A DNA stretch of 64,000 nt from Flavobacteriales bacterium. GTDB taxonomy: Bacteria; Bacteroidota; Bacteroidia; Flavobacteriales_F; PHOS-HE28. The translations under genes and the position numbers were made by a program. Positions 25,692 to 34,907 of the stretch are shown one piece after another (the stretch's first letter is position 1; the number at the start of each line of letters is the position of its first letter). The DNA is taken from assembly GCA_016788295.1 (NCBI GenBank), contig JAEUSY010000004.1, forward strand, positions 248,001 through 312,000. The letters run 5' to 3'. A model generated the notes under the pieces. That model was given only the letters and a program-made list of their open reading frames with translations, had not been told where the DNA came from and did not search any database.

Positions 25692-26182
25692 GGTACGCGA
25701 CCCTTCTCCTGCTCGCACTGGCCTTGGCCGGTTGCCGCGTGAACTACGGGTTCACGGGAGGCGACCCCGGCAATGCCCGCACGTTGAGCGTGGACCTCTT
25801 CCAGACCGGCGCACCACTGGCCTCGCCCAACGTGGCCCAGGTATGCACCGAGACCGTGCGCGACCTGCTGCTGGCCCAGACCCCGCTGAAGCTGGCCCGG
25901 ACCGATGGCGATGTGCAGTACAGCGGCACCATTGTGGGCTACGACGTGCAGCCCGTGAGCATACAGGCCAACGAATCGGCCGCGCTGAACCGGCTCACCA
26001 TCACCCTGAACGTGACCTACGTCCACACCCTGGAGCCTGCCAAGAACACCGCGTTCACCATTTCGCGCTTTGCGGACTACAGCAGCTCGCAGGACCTGAT
26101 CACCGTGGAAGAGAACCTAGTGCGCGAGATCAGCAAGCAGCTGGCGCAGGATATCTTCGACCGCACCTTGGGCAACTGGTAA
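25688..26182 (+). CDS. lptE: LptE family LPS-assembly lipoprotein
   Basis: A 164-residue lipoprotein: signal ending in lipobox LALAGC, with Cys16 as the anchor. The following NYGFTGG and the strand pattern match the Bacteroidota LptE family (DUF-type LptE relatives) that plugs LptD and helps place lipopolysaccharide in the outer leaflet. The start is a GTG whose last two bases begin the stop codon of the preceding gene. The order miaB, sigma-54 activator, lptE, TPR protein, secG is common in the phylum and supports the call. Confidence 0.85.
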   Translation: MRYATLLLLALALAGCRVNYGFTGGDPGNARTLSVDLFQTGAPLASPNVAQVCTETVRDLLLAQTPLKLARTDGDVQYSGTIVGYDVQPVSIQANESAALNRLTITLNVTYVHTLEPAKNTAFTISRFADYSSSQDLITVEENLVREISKQLAQDIFDRTLGNW

Positions 26183-26195
26183 GCCCGCAACGACC

Positions 26196-27314
26196 ATGGA
26201 CCGCGAACGGCTGACACGGCTGATAAAAGACCCCGGAACGGTGGACCGCACGGACCTCGGCGACCTGCGTACGCTGACCGAGCGCTACCCGTGGTTCAGT
26301 GGTGCCCAATTGTTGCAGGCCAAGGGACAACACGCCAGTGGCGATGTGCTGTACGACGAGACCCTGCAACGCACCGCGGCCCAGATCCCTTCGCGCACGC
26401 AGTTGTTCGACCTGGTGAATACCGGGGCGAAAAAAGCGGCCCCGCTCACGATCGTACCGAAAGTGGAAGTGGCCCCGGAAACCATCACACCCATGGCCGA
26501 GGCACCCTCCCCGATGCCGAGCGTGCCCGTGGAATTAATCGCAGCGGTTGAACCGCCGATGGCAGTGCCGGAGCCTGCACTGCCAGAACCGCCGGAGCCG
26601 CGGGCAGCCGCTCTCGTGGTGCCTGAGCAGACTGAGGAAGTTGTCGAGGCCAATTCCCCCGAGGCCGAAGAGGACCCACTGGAGCGCCAGATCCTGGAAG
26701 CGGCCTTTGCCAGCGCCTACGATCTTACCCTGTTGGCACCGCCGCCCCCACCGGCCCCACGGATCGAGGAACAGCCGACACCGGCGCCCACGGCACCGAT
26801 CACTATCGAGCCTGTTGCTGCTGCCATTGAAACGCCAGTGCAGGAGCCCGCTCCCGTGGAATTGCGTCCCGCAAAGCCGCTGCGCGGGCGGATGCGTTTC
26901 ACCGACTGGCTCGACGCGGAAGCGTCGCAAAACACTACCGTGGAGCCTTCCGAAGAACTGCCTTCCACGTCTGTGGCCAGCGAGCAGGAGGCCATGCCCC
27001 TGCCCGTAACAAGCGGGACACCGAAGCGCATGTCGACGCCCGAAGAGACCTCGGCGCTGATCGACCGGTTCATGCAGCAGGAAACGCCGGAGCCCAAACC
27101 GAAAGCGGCCTTCTACACGCCGCAACAGGCCGCCAAGAAAAGCCTTGACGACACGGCCGGCATGGTGACCGAGACCCTGGCGCGGATCTATGAGAAACAG
27201 GGCAATCTGCCCAAGGCCATTGATGCCTACCACCGGCTGGCCTTGAAATACCCGGAAAAAGGCGCTTACTTTGCGGCCCTCGCGAAAGCGCTCGAGGAGC
27301 AATCGACCAAATAG
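26196..27314 (+). CDS. TPR-containing protein with Pro/Ala/Glu-rich middle
   Basis: A 372-residue protein of the miaB-lptE-secG cluster. The first 80 residues are a helical N terminus (DLGDLRTLTERYPWFSGAQL), the middle is low-complexity and rich in Pro, Ala, Glu and Val (residues about 85-250), and the last 80 hold a TPR-like hairpin (LARIYEKQGNLPKAIDAYHR, LALKYPEKGAYFAALAKALE). No signal peptide or membrane helix is seen, so it is likely cytoplasmic or peripheral. Homologues at this position in Bacteroidota are annotated as hypothetical or TPR proteins. Function not known. Start ATG 14 bases after lptE; the stop is two bases before secG. Confidence 0.8.
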   Translation: MDRERLTRLIKDPGTVDRTDLGDLRTLTERYPWFSGAQLLQAKGQHASGDVLYDETLQRTAAQIPSRTQLFDLVNTGAKKAAPLTIVPKVEVAPETITPMAEAPSPMPSVPVELIAAVEPPMAVPEPALPEPPEPRAAALVVPEQTEEVVEANSPEAEEDPLERQILEAAFASAYDLTLLAPPPPPAPRIEEQPTPAPTAPITIEPVAAAIETPVQEPAPVELRPAKPLRGRMRFTDWLDAEASQNTTVEPSEELPSTSVASEQEAMPLPVTSGTPKRMSTPEETSALIDRFMQQETPEPKPKAAFYTPQQAAKKSLDDTAGMVTETLARIYEKQGNLPKAIDAYHRLALKYPEKGAYFAALAKALEEQSTK

Positions 27315-27316
27315 CC

Positions 27317-27661
27317 ATGCTGACCGCCATCTCCATTCTCATTCTCGTGATCTGTGGCCTTCTGGCCCTTGTTGTGCTGGCCCAGAACCCCAAAGGCGGC
27401 GGATTGGCGGCCGGTTTCACCGGTGCACAGCAGATCGGCGGCGTGCAAAAGACCGCTGACTTCCTCGAAAAAGGGACCTGGACCCTGGCAGCCAGCCTGA
27501 TGGTGTTGTGCCTCGTTTCGGCCGGTCTCCAGGGTGGCGATGCCACAGTTGTGGACGACATGGAGGCCATCGACGCCACCGAGCAGCCCGCATCCGGCGA
27601 AGAAGCCGCTCCTTCTGAAGGTGCGCAGGGTGCGCCGACGGAGGGCCAAGACCCCATCTAA
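27317..27661 (+). CDS. secG: Preprotein translocase subunit SecG
   Basis: A 114-residue membrane protein with the SecG layout: helix 1 (ISILILVICGLLALVVLAQN), the cytoplasmic loop with NPKGGGLAAGFTGAQQIGG, helix 2 (TWTLAASLMVLCLVSAGLQ), and an acidic C-terminal tail typical of Bacteroidota. It is the auxiliary subunit of the SecYEG channel in the inner membrane. It ends the miaB-lptE operon; groES begins 174 bases downstream. Confidence 0.93.
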   Translation: MLTAISILILVICGLLALVVLAQNPKGGGLAAGFTGAQQIGGVQKTADFLEKGTWTLAASLMVLCLVSAGLQGGDATVVDDMEAIDATEQPASGEEAAPSEGAQGAPTEGQDPI

Positions 27662-27736
27662 GGATCGTCAGGTTGTCAGCCCATTGCTGACGATCACGAG
27701 CCGCTCCCTCTCCCATTCCGAAAACTTGTCAGGGTT

Positions 27737-27777
27737 CATGTCATCCCCAGGGGATGGCATGCCGCTTGACGAGCGGC
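27737..27777 (+). other. Two adjacent hairpins in the groES leader
   Basis: CATGTCATCC/GGATGGCATG (one G-T pair) at 27737-27761 is followed at once by GCCGCT/AGCGGC at 27761-27777. They lie 60-100 bases before groES. No CIRCE (TTAGCACTC-N9-GAGTGCTAA) is present. They could be a leader structure or the end of the secG transcript, although no U-tract follows. I see no convincing promoter in this gap. Confidence 0.55.
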
Positions 27778-27835
27778 GGCGCGGAACATCAATGTTCCTC
27801 CTATTTCCAACCAATCAATCCCAATCAACGTCATC

Positions 27836-29788
<1,953 letters not shown>

Positions 29789-29846
29789 GAACCACTTCCA
29801 CAGGGTTCCCTTCGGGAAACCACTGCGGTGGTTTGAAAAACAAGGG

Positions 29847-29874
29847 CAAGCCCCGGTCGAAAGGCCGGGGCTTG
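29847..29874 (+). terminator. Terminator of groESL
   Basis: A 10-bp perfect GC-rich stem (CAAGCCCCGG/CCGGGGCTTG) with an 8-base loop, about 60 bases after the groEL stop codon; the U-tract is short (TTGTT). Confidence 0.75.
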
Positions 29875-30139
29875 TTGCGTTCATGGTCGTGGGAGTGGGT
29901 TCCGCTCAAGTCATACTCTGGAGAGCGCCTTATTCTGAAAAAAGGTCACTCGACTCATGTCCAATGGCTTAGCGCTCGGCAAGACCGATCGACCAGATCA
30001 AGACCGCGGCCATGTCCCCCCACCACGTTACTAACACCCGTGGAAAACTCGGCCCCGCCCGGCCCACGGCACCCGGCTACTTTCACATCGCAAAATCACG
30101 CCCCGATCCATGCCGGACGCGGGCAAGAGACGTACGCCG
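29875..30139. other. Intergenic region before the condensin-like operon
   Basis: Together with the terminator, 29789-30139 is a 351-base stretch without a gene. It must hold the promoter of the mks-like operon. The best -7 candidate is TACTTTCA at 30078-30085, two mismatches from TAnnTTTG and with no clear -33 partner. I see no repeat, RNA gene or operator. Confidence 0.5.
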
Positions 30140-31387
30140 ATGCAGATCACCCCGAAACGCTTCTTCGACTTCTGCGGGAGCCATGTGCCCTTATTGCACG
30201 CCATTGCCATGCGCCCTGGCGATGTAAGCGAGGCACAGGTGCGGCAGATGATCAGGACCTTCAGCGACACAACCGCTGAACAGCCCGAGACCACGTGGCA
30301 GCGCCTGCTTGAACTACAGGTGATCGTGCCGTTGGAGGAAGGCAGCTCACACTATGTGATGAGCCAACCGCTGTTGCAGCTGCTGAACTTCCTGTACAAC
30401 GATGCGCTGCCCACCAGTCCCGAGATCATCCAGGGCTACATCGCCGCTCTGGAAAGCGCACGCAAGCGTATCGCCATTGGCGTGGAGGCCGCCGATCCGC
30501 TGAGCGTGGCCATGGCCACCAACGAAGTGGACCACACCCTGCGCCGCATGCAGGACGACCTGGATGCCACCCACCGCGCCGTGTTGGCCGAAGTGGCGCG
30601 TTACAAGGCTGACCGCAGCAGTGTGAGCGTGCGTGAACGCTACTTGCGGATTCTGAGCCTGATGGACCAGTACGTGCATCCGCTGGTGGAGATCGTGCGG
30701 GTGGACGGCCTGCTTGACAGCACGCTGATCGAGACCGATCTGGTGCTGCGCGCGGCACGCGAACAGGGCGTATACGTGGAACTGAACATGGTGCAGCGCA
30801 ACGAGCGCCAGATCCGTGTGCTGCGTCGCCGCGCCATCCACACCCTGAACGAGAGCCGCAAGGAACTGCAGCCCTTGTATGATGTGCTGCGCCGCTCAAG
30901 TGCCATTGCACACGGTGCCACGCTGGCCCTGGGCCGCCTGCGCCAAATGAAATTGGAGGATTGGGTGGCCAACTATGTCACCCCCACCACCAATGCACGA
31001 GTGGAGTGCCCACCTACGGACGAAGTGCTGCGCCGCATCATTGACGAGGTGATCTCGCACCCGCCCATTGCACCGCCGCTTCTGAACACTTCGGAGGATG
31101 CCGAAACACCGCCTGACTACGTGCGCCTGTTGTGGCTGAACGAACTGCCCGAACGCCTGAACGAGGAACTTCCGGTGAAGGACCTGACGGCATGGCTTAC
31201 GGGCAACTTCCCCGAGAAAGGCACGGCGGATGCCCTGTTGGGCCTGAGCCGCCTGCTCTTCGACCCGAAACTCGCCGTTGACTTCAAGCACGGCAAGACC
31301 AAACACTACCGTACACGCGACGGCATCCTTGAGGCCGCCACCATTTCGATCACCAAGACATCGCCTTCGCCCGCCAAGGCGAAGTAA
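30140..31387 (+). CDS. MksF-like kleisin subunit of a condensin-like complex
   Basis: A 415-residue, mostly helical soluble protein, first of three genes arranged like mksF-mksE-mksB. The N terminus looks like a winged-helix part (QITPKRFFDFCGSHVPLLHA ... WQRLLELQVIVPLEEG), the middle is a long helical region (LRRMQDDLDATHRAVLAEVA, ERYLRILSLMDQYVHPLVEI), and the C terminus again has short helices before a basic tail. This matches the expected kleisin plan, where N- and C-terminal parts bridge the two SMC heads. The call rests on gene order, size and helical pattern, not on a family motif I can name. Start at ATG 30140 is chosen because the conserved-looking region starts there; ATG 30110 would add ten residues. 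Confidence 0.6.
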   Translation: MQITPKRFFDFCGSHVPLLHAIAMRPGDVSEAQVRQMIRTFSDTTAEQPETTWQRLLELQVIVPLEEGSSHYVMSQPLLQLLNFLYNDALPTSPEIIQGYIAALESARKRIAIGVEAADPLSVAMATNEVDHTLRRMQDDLDATHRAVLAEVARYKADRSSVSVRERYLRILSLMDQYVHPLVEIVRVDGLLDSTLIETDLVLRAAREQGVYVELNMVQRNERQIRVLRRRAIHTLNESRKELQPLYDVLRRSSAIAHGATLALGRLRQMKLEDWVANYVTPTTNARVECPPTDEVLRRIIDEVISHPPIAPPLLNTSEDAETPPDYVRLLWLNELPERLNEELPVKDLTAWLTGNFPEKGTADALLGLSRLLFDPKLAVDFKHGKTKHYRTRDGILEAATISITKTSPSPAKAK

Positions 31388-31421
31388 AAGGACCCCAACG
31401 CCGGGCTACGGCGTACAACGC

Positions 31422-32000
31422 ATGAACACCCTTCCCCAACTGAAGGACATCTTCGACAAGCTTCGTCAAGGTGCCTACATCACCCACGAACAAGGCACGA
31501 TGCACGCCGCATTGGCCGAGAACTATGAGGGCTACAAGGAGTATTTCGAGCCGCTGGGCCTGAACCTGATCAGGCACCCGCGCGACTTCTTCTACTTCCA
31601 CACGGAAACAGCAGAAGGCACGCCACCTGCGGCATCGCTGGCACCCATGGCGGTGTTCTGCTTCATCCTCATCGAGGCCGCCTCCAATGAAGGGCGCCCG
31701 ATCGAGGAATACCTGCTCACCGAGCGCTTCACGCTGGCGGGCCTGCCGCACCTGAAGAGCGACCGCTACAAGGCACACATGCGTGCCGTGGAAGTAGACG
31801 ACGAGGCCGGACTGCGCAAGCTGCTCAAGAGCATGGCCACCAAGGGTTGGGCCGAATACAACAACGACGACACCTTCCGGTTCCTGCGTCCGCTGCACCG
31901 CCTGTTCGATAAATGCCAGGAGATCAGCGCGGCTGCCGAGCAGGAAGCACGCGAAGTGCTGCCCAGCATCAGCAAGGACTTCGACCCCGAAATGAACTGA
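31422..32000 (+). CDS. MksE-like subunit of a condensin-like complex
   Basis: A 192-residue soluble protein between the kleisin-like and SMC-like genes, the position and size of MksE (JetB in Wadjet). It shows the pattern of a tandem winged-helix KITE-type protein: helix (LPQLKDIFDKLRQGAYITHE), YFEPLGLNLIRHPRDFFYFH (strand and wing of the first unit), APMAVFCFILIEAASNEGRP, then LRKLLKSMATKGWAEYNNDDTFRFLRPLHRL with a typical wing ending FRFLRP. Such proteins bind the kleisin and modulate the ATPase or DNA clamp. No catalytic motif is seen. Gap to the next gene is 43 bases. Confidence 0.6.
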   Translation: MNTLPQLKDIFDKLRQGAYITHEQGTMHAALAENYEGYKEYFEPLGLNLIRHPRDFFYFHTETAEGTPPAASLAPMAVFCFILIEAASNEGRPIEEYLLTERFTLAGLPHLKSDRYKAHMRAVEVDDEAGLRKLLKSMATKGWAEYNNDDTFRFLRPLHRLFDKCQEISAAAEQEAREVLPSISKDFDPEMN

Positions 32001-32043
32001 GAACGGCCCACGCGAACGCCACGGCCACGACAACGCCATTCCC

Positions 32044-34773
32044 ATGCAAGCAGGACTAGGACCTTCCAAGCTCATTGCCATCCGCAGCGGCAGTTACGAC
32101 TATGCCGAGGTGGACCTCGCGAGCTCCATACAGCTCGTGGGCCCCAACAACGCGGGCAAGACCACGCTGATCAACACGTTGCAGTTCCTCTACCTGGACA
32201 ACCGCAACCAGATGGCCTTCGGCGACCACGACCCCGAGGCCACGCGCGCCTACTACTTCCCCGACCACTTCAGCTACCTGCTGTTCGAACTGGAAGGCCC
32301 GCAAGGCCCCTACGTGCTGGGCTGGCGCGGGCAGAGCAAGGCACAGGGCGGCGACCCCATCCGTTTCACGTACGATGGGCGCTACGACATGAAGGACTTC
32401 ATGAGCGCCGATGGTCGCGTACTGGACCCGAAGAAGGTGGACGCCAAGCTCGGCGACCGCAACTTCCGCGTGCTGCGTGATGCTGCCGGACACCGCGAGG
32501 CGATCCTGGTGGCCACCAAGGGCGAGAGCAATGGACTGGGCGTGGTACACCTCACCGAGAGCGACCGCTACGCGCACTTCAAGGAAGTCCTGAAGAACCT
32601 GCTCAGCCTGCGCAGCATCGACCAGCACGAGATGAAGCGCAGCCTGCTGATGCTGGCCGGCATACCGCCGAACAAGCCCGCACTGGAGGCCAATCGCCTG
32701 ATGACCGAGGACTTCGAGCGCATCCGCGACCGTCGTCTGAAGCTGAACACGCTGAAGAGCGAGCGCGAACGCCTGGAGAAGTACATCGACATGAGCGACG
32801 GACGCTTCACGCTGGAGGCCCGCCTGGCCTTCGTGTACGCCGATCTGATGGAAAAGCGCCGCAAGGCCCACGACCACAACAAGCACGTGAAAGAGGCCAT
32901 TGTGGCCAAACAGGAGGCGCTGGAAAAAGAGAAGATCAGTACCGCCGAGATCCTGAAGGACCTGGACGAGAAGATCGCCGAACTGGCCGGATCGAAAGGC
33001 CGTGCCGAAGGTGACCTTGCCCGCATTGCCGATCTGGGCAAGGGCCTGGAGCACTTCGTGGAGAACCTGGAGCGCGAGGCATTGGGCAACGCCAAAGAGC
33101 GCCTGCACGTGCTGAACCGGCAATTGGGCAACGCCGAAGAGGCCGACCGTCAGCGTACCGCGCGCAGCCTGGCCGAGGTGAGCGCCCGCGTGACGAGCAC
33201 AGAACGCGCGATCGCCAACTTCGACAAGGCACTCATCACCGAGCTGCGCGAAACGCTGAACGACGAGCAATTGCACGGTCTCTCGAAGCTCTTCAACCTG
33301 GACATCCTGAAGCTGCCCGTGGAGAAAGGCAGCGTGGAGCTGAAGAAGCGCAAGCAGATCGATGCGCTGCTGAAGAGCGTGGCGGAGAACATCGCCAACG
33401 ACCGCTACAGCGACGCCCTGCTGAGCCTGCCCCTGCCGGACAACAGCAATGCCTGGAAAGAGCTATTGGACGTGAAGGCCCTGAAGCGGTCGCTCACCGA
33501 TCTGAAGGCCGAACAGGACCGTCTGCGCAAGCTGATGGATGCCATCGAGAACCGCGAGGCACTGGCCAAGGAGCGTGCAGCGGTGCAGGCCGAATGCGAT
33601 GCGCACGTGGAAAAGCTGGCCCGCTGGGAGCGATTCCAAGTGGACAAGCGCGACGAGCCGAAACTGCAGAAGCGCTTGGCCGAGCTGAACAAGGAGAAGA
33701 GCGAAGGCGACAAGCAGCGCAAGGAGGTGCGTGACAAACTGGAGGAGATCGGCGTGAAGCTGTTCGAGCAGCGCACCGCGTTGAACAAGGAGGACGAGCG
33801 CTTCAACCGCTTGCTGGTGCTGTTGGAACAATGCGTGCCGCCACCCGACCCCAACGCCACGGGAAAAGAGCCGATGGCCGTGCCGAGTGATGCCGAGGAC
33901 GCCATTGAGCTGTACCGCAAGCTGATGCTGGAGCACAACGTGATGAGCCGCGAGATGGACCAGCTCCGCAGCAAGATCGAGAACGTACTGAAGAGCGACA
34001 TCATCGGCCCCACGGAGGCGGAAACCGTGCAGCTGATGCGCGAACAGTTGGAGGGCCTGCCCACCTTCGAGGAGACCCTGCGCAAGGACTGGGACAACTA
34101 CCTGCACCTGTTGCGCGCCAACTTCGCCAACGTGCTCAACGGCCTGAACGACATCAAGGGTGCCGCCGAAATGCTCAACCGCCGTTTCAATAACGTGAGC
34201 GTGAGCAACCTGGAAAGCCTGAAGATGGAGGTGATGGACCAGAACGAGCTGGTGGCCGCACTGAAGGAACTGGCCGAGACCGACCACACGGGGCTCTTCG
34301 ACAGCTCGGGCAAGCTGGATGCGGCCTACCAAAGCTTCCGCAACAAGCTGAGCGAGCGCCTTACACTGAACTACGGCGATCTGTTCACGCTGCGCTTCAC
34401 GGTGAGCACACGCGCCGGACGCACCCACAGCTACGACAACCTGCAGGTGGAGAGCCACGGTACGGCCATCACCATCAAGGTGTTGTTCAACCTGCTGGTG
34501 CTGCGCAGCATGCTGAAGGAGGACCCGAAGAAACTGACGCCGCTCTCGCGCGTGCCCTTCTTCCTGGACGAAGTGCATTCGCTGGATGCCATCAACCGCA
34601 AGGCCGTGCTGAGCATGGCCAAGGACCTCGGCTTCATGGCCATCACCGCAGCACCCGAGCCTGTGAGCGAAGTGGATGCCCTCTACTTCCTGCGTCCGGT
34701 GAACGGTCGCCTGGTGGTACGCAACGAATTGCGCGTTGGCGTGAAGTTCGACGAGGCCGTGGTGGAAGCCTGA
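32044..34773 (+). CDS. MksB-like SMC ATPase of a condensin-like complex
   Basis: A 909-residue SMC/Rad50-type ATPase. Walker A lies at residues 33-41 (GPNNAGKTT, K39) and Walker B near the end (VPFFLDEVHSLD, D842-E843), so the two half-sites are at opposite ends of the chain, as in SMC proteins. Between them are two coiled-coil stretches (about 230-390 and 480-600) around a central region, shorter than in MukB or true SMC. The signature region reads ESHGTAITIKVLFNLLVL, not the usual LSGGE, as in Mks-type relatives. The head uses ATP to close a DNA-entrapping ring with the two upstream partners. A terminator follows at once, so no fourth gene (MksG/JetD nuclease) belongs to this unit. Confidence 0.75.
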   Translation: MQAGLGPSKLIAIRSGSYDYAEVDLASSIQLVGPNNAGKTTLINTLQFLYLDNRNQMAFGDHDPEATRAYYFPDHFSYLLFELEGPQGPYVLGWRGQSKAQGGDPIRFTYDGRYDMKDFMSADGRVLDPKKVDAKLGDRNFRVLRDAAGHREAILVATKGESNGLGVVHLTESDRYAHFKEVLKNLLSLRSIDQHEMKRSLLMLAGIPPNKPALEANRLMTEDFERIRDRRLKLNTLKSERERLEKYIDMSDGRFTLEARLAFVYADLMEKRRKAHDHNKHVKEAIVAKQEALEKEKISTAEILKDLDEKIAELAGSKGRAEGDLARIADLGKGLEHFVENLEREALGNAKERLHVLNRQLGNAEEADRQRTARSLAEVSARVTSTERAIANFDKALITELRETLNDEQLHGLSKLFNLDILKLPVEKGSVELKKRKQIDALLKSVAENIANDRYSDALLSLPLPDNSNAWKELLDVKALKRSLTDLKAEQDRLRKLMDAIENREALAKERAAVQAECDAHVEKLARWERFQVDKRDEPKLQKRLAELNKEKSEGDKQRKEVRDKLEEIGVKLFEQRTALNKEDERFNRLLVLLEQCVPPPDPNATGKEPMAVPSDAEDAIELYRKLMLEHNVMSREMDQLRSKIENVLKSDIIGPTEAETVQLMREQLEGLPTFEETLRKDWDNYLHLLRANFANVLNGLNDIKGAAEMLNRRFNNVSVSNLESLKMEVMDQNELVAALKELAETDHTGLFDSSGKLDAAYQSFRNKLSERLTLNYGDLFTLRFTVSTRAGRTHSYDNLQVESHGTAITIKVLFNLLVLRSMLKEDPKKLTPLSRVPFFLDEVHSLDAINRKAVLSMAKDLGFMAITAAPEPVSEVDALYFLRPVNGRLVVRNELRVGVKFDEAVVEA

Positions 34774-34793
34774 GCAGGACAACAACGACCGTG

Positions 34794-34829
34794 AAAAGGG
34801 CCGCTCCCGAATTGGGAGCGGCCCTTTTT
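34794..34829 (+). terminator. Terminator of the condensin-like operon
   Basis: A 15-bp perfect stem (AAAAGGGCCGCTCCC and its complement) with a 5-base loop, ending in five T. It begins 20 bases after the MksB-like stop codon and closes the three-gene unit. Confidence 0.92.
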
Positions 34830-34907
34830 CGTGGCACGGACATTGAACGGGGCCAGCGCCCGCGTGTACCACCACACGTTACATTCACCCAGCCAAGACA
34901 ACTCCAT

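Noticed and set aside
27675-27691. GTCAGC/GCTGAC hairpin after secG as a terminator
   Set aside because: Only a 6-bp stem and no U-tract; read-through into groESL cannot be excluded.
30078-30085. TACTTTCA as promoter of the condensin-like operon
   Set aside because: Two mismatches to TAnnTTTG and no TTG at the right distance.
30140-34773. A complete Wadjet (JetABCD) defence system
   Set aside because: No JetD/MksG-like gene follows; a strong terminator and an unrelated gene come next, and the SMC-like protein lacks an LSGGE-type signature. I keep it as a condensin-like operon only.
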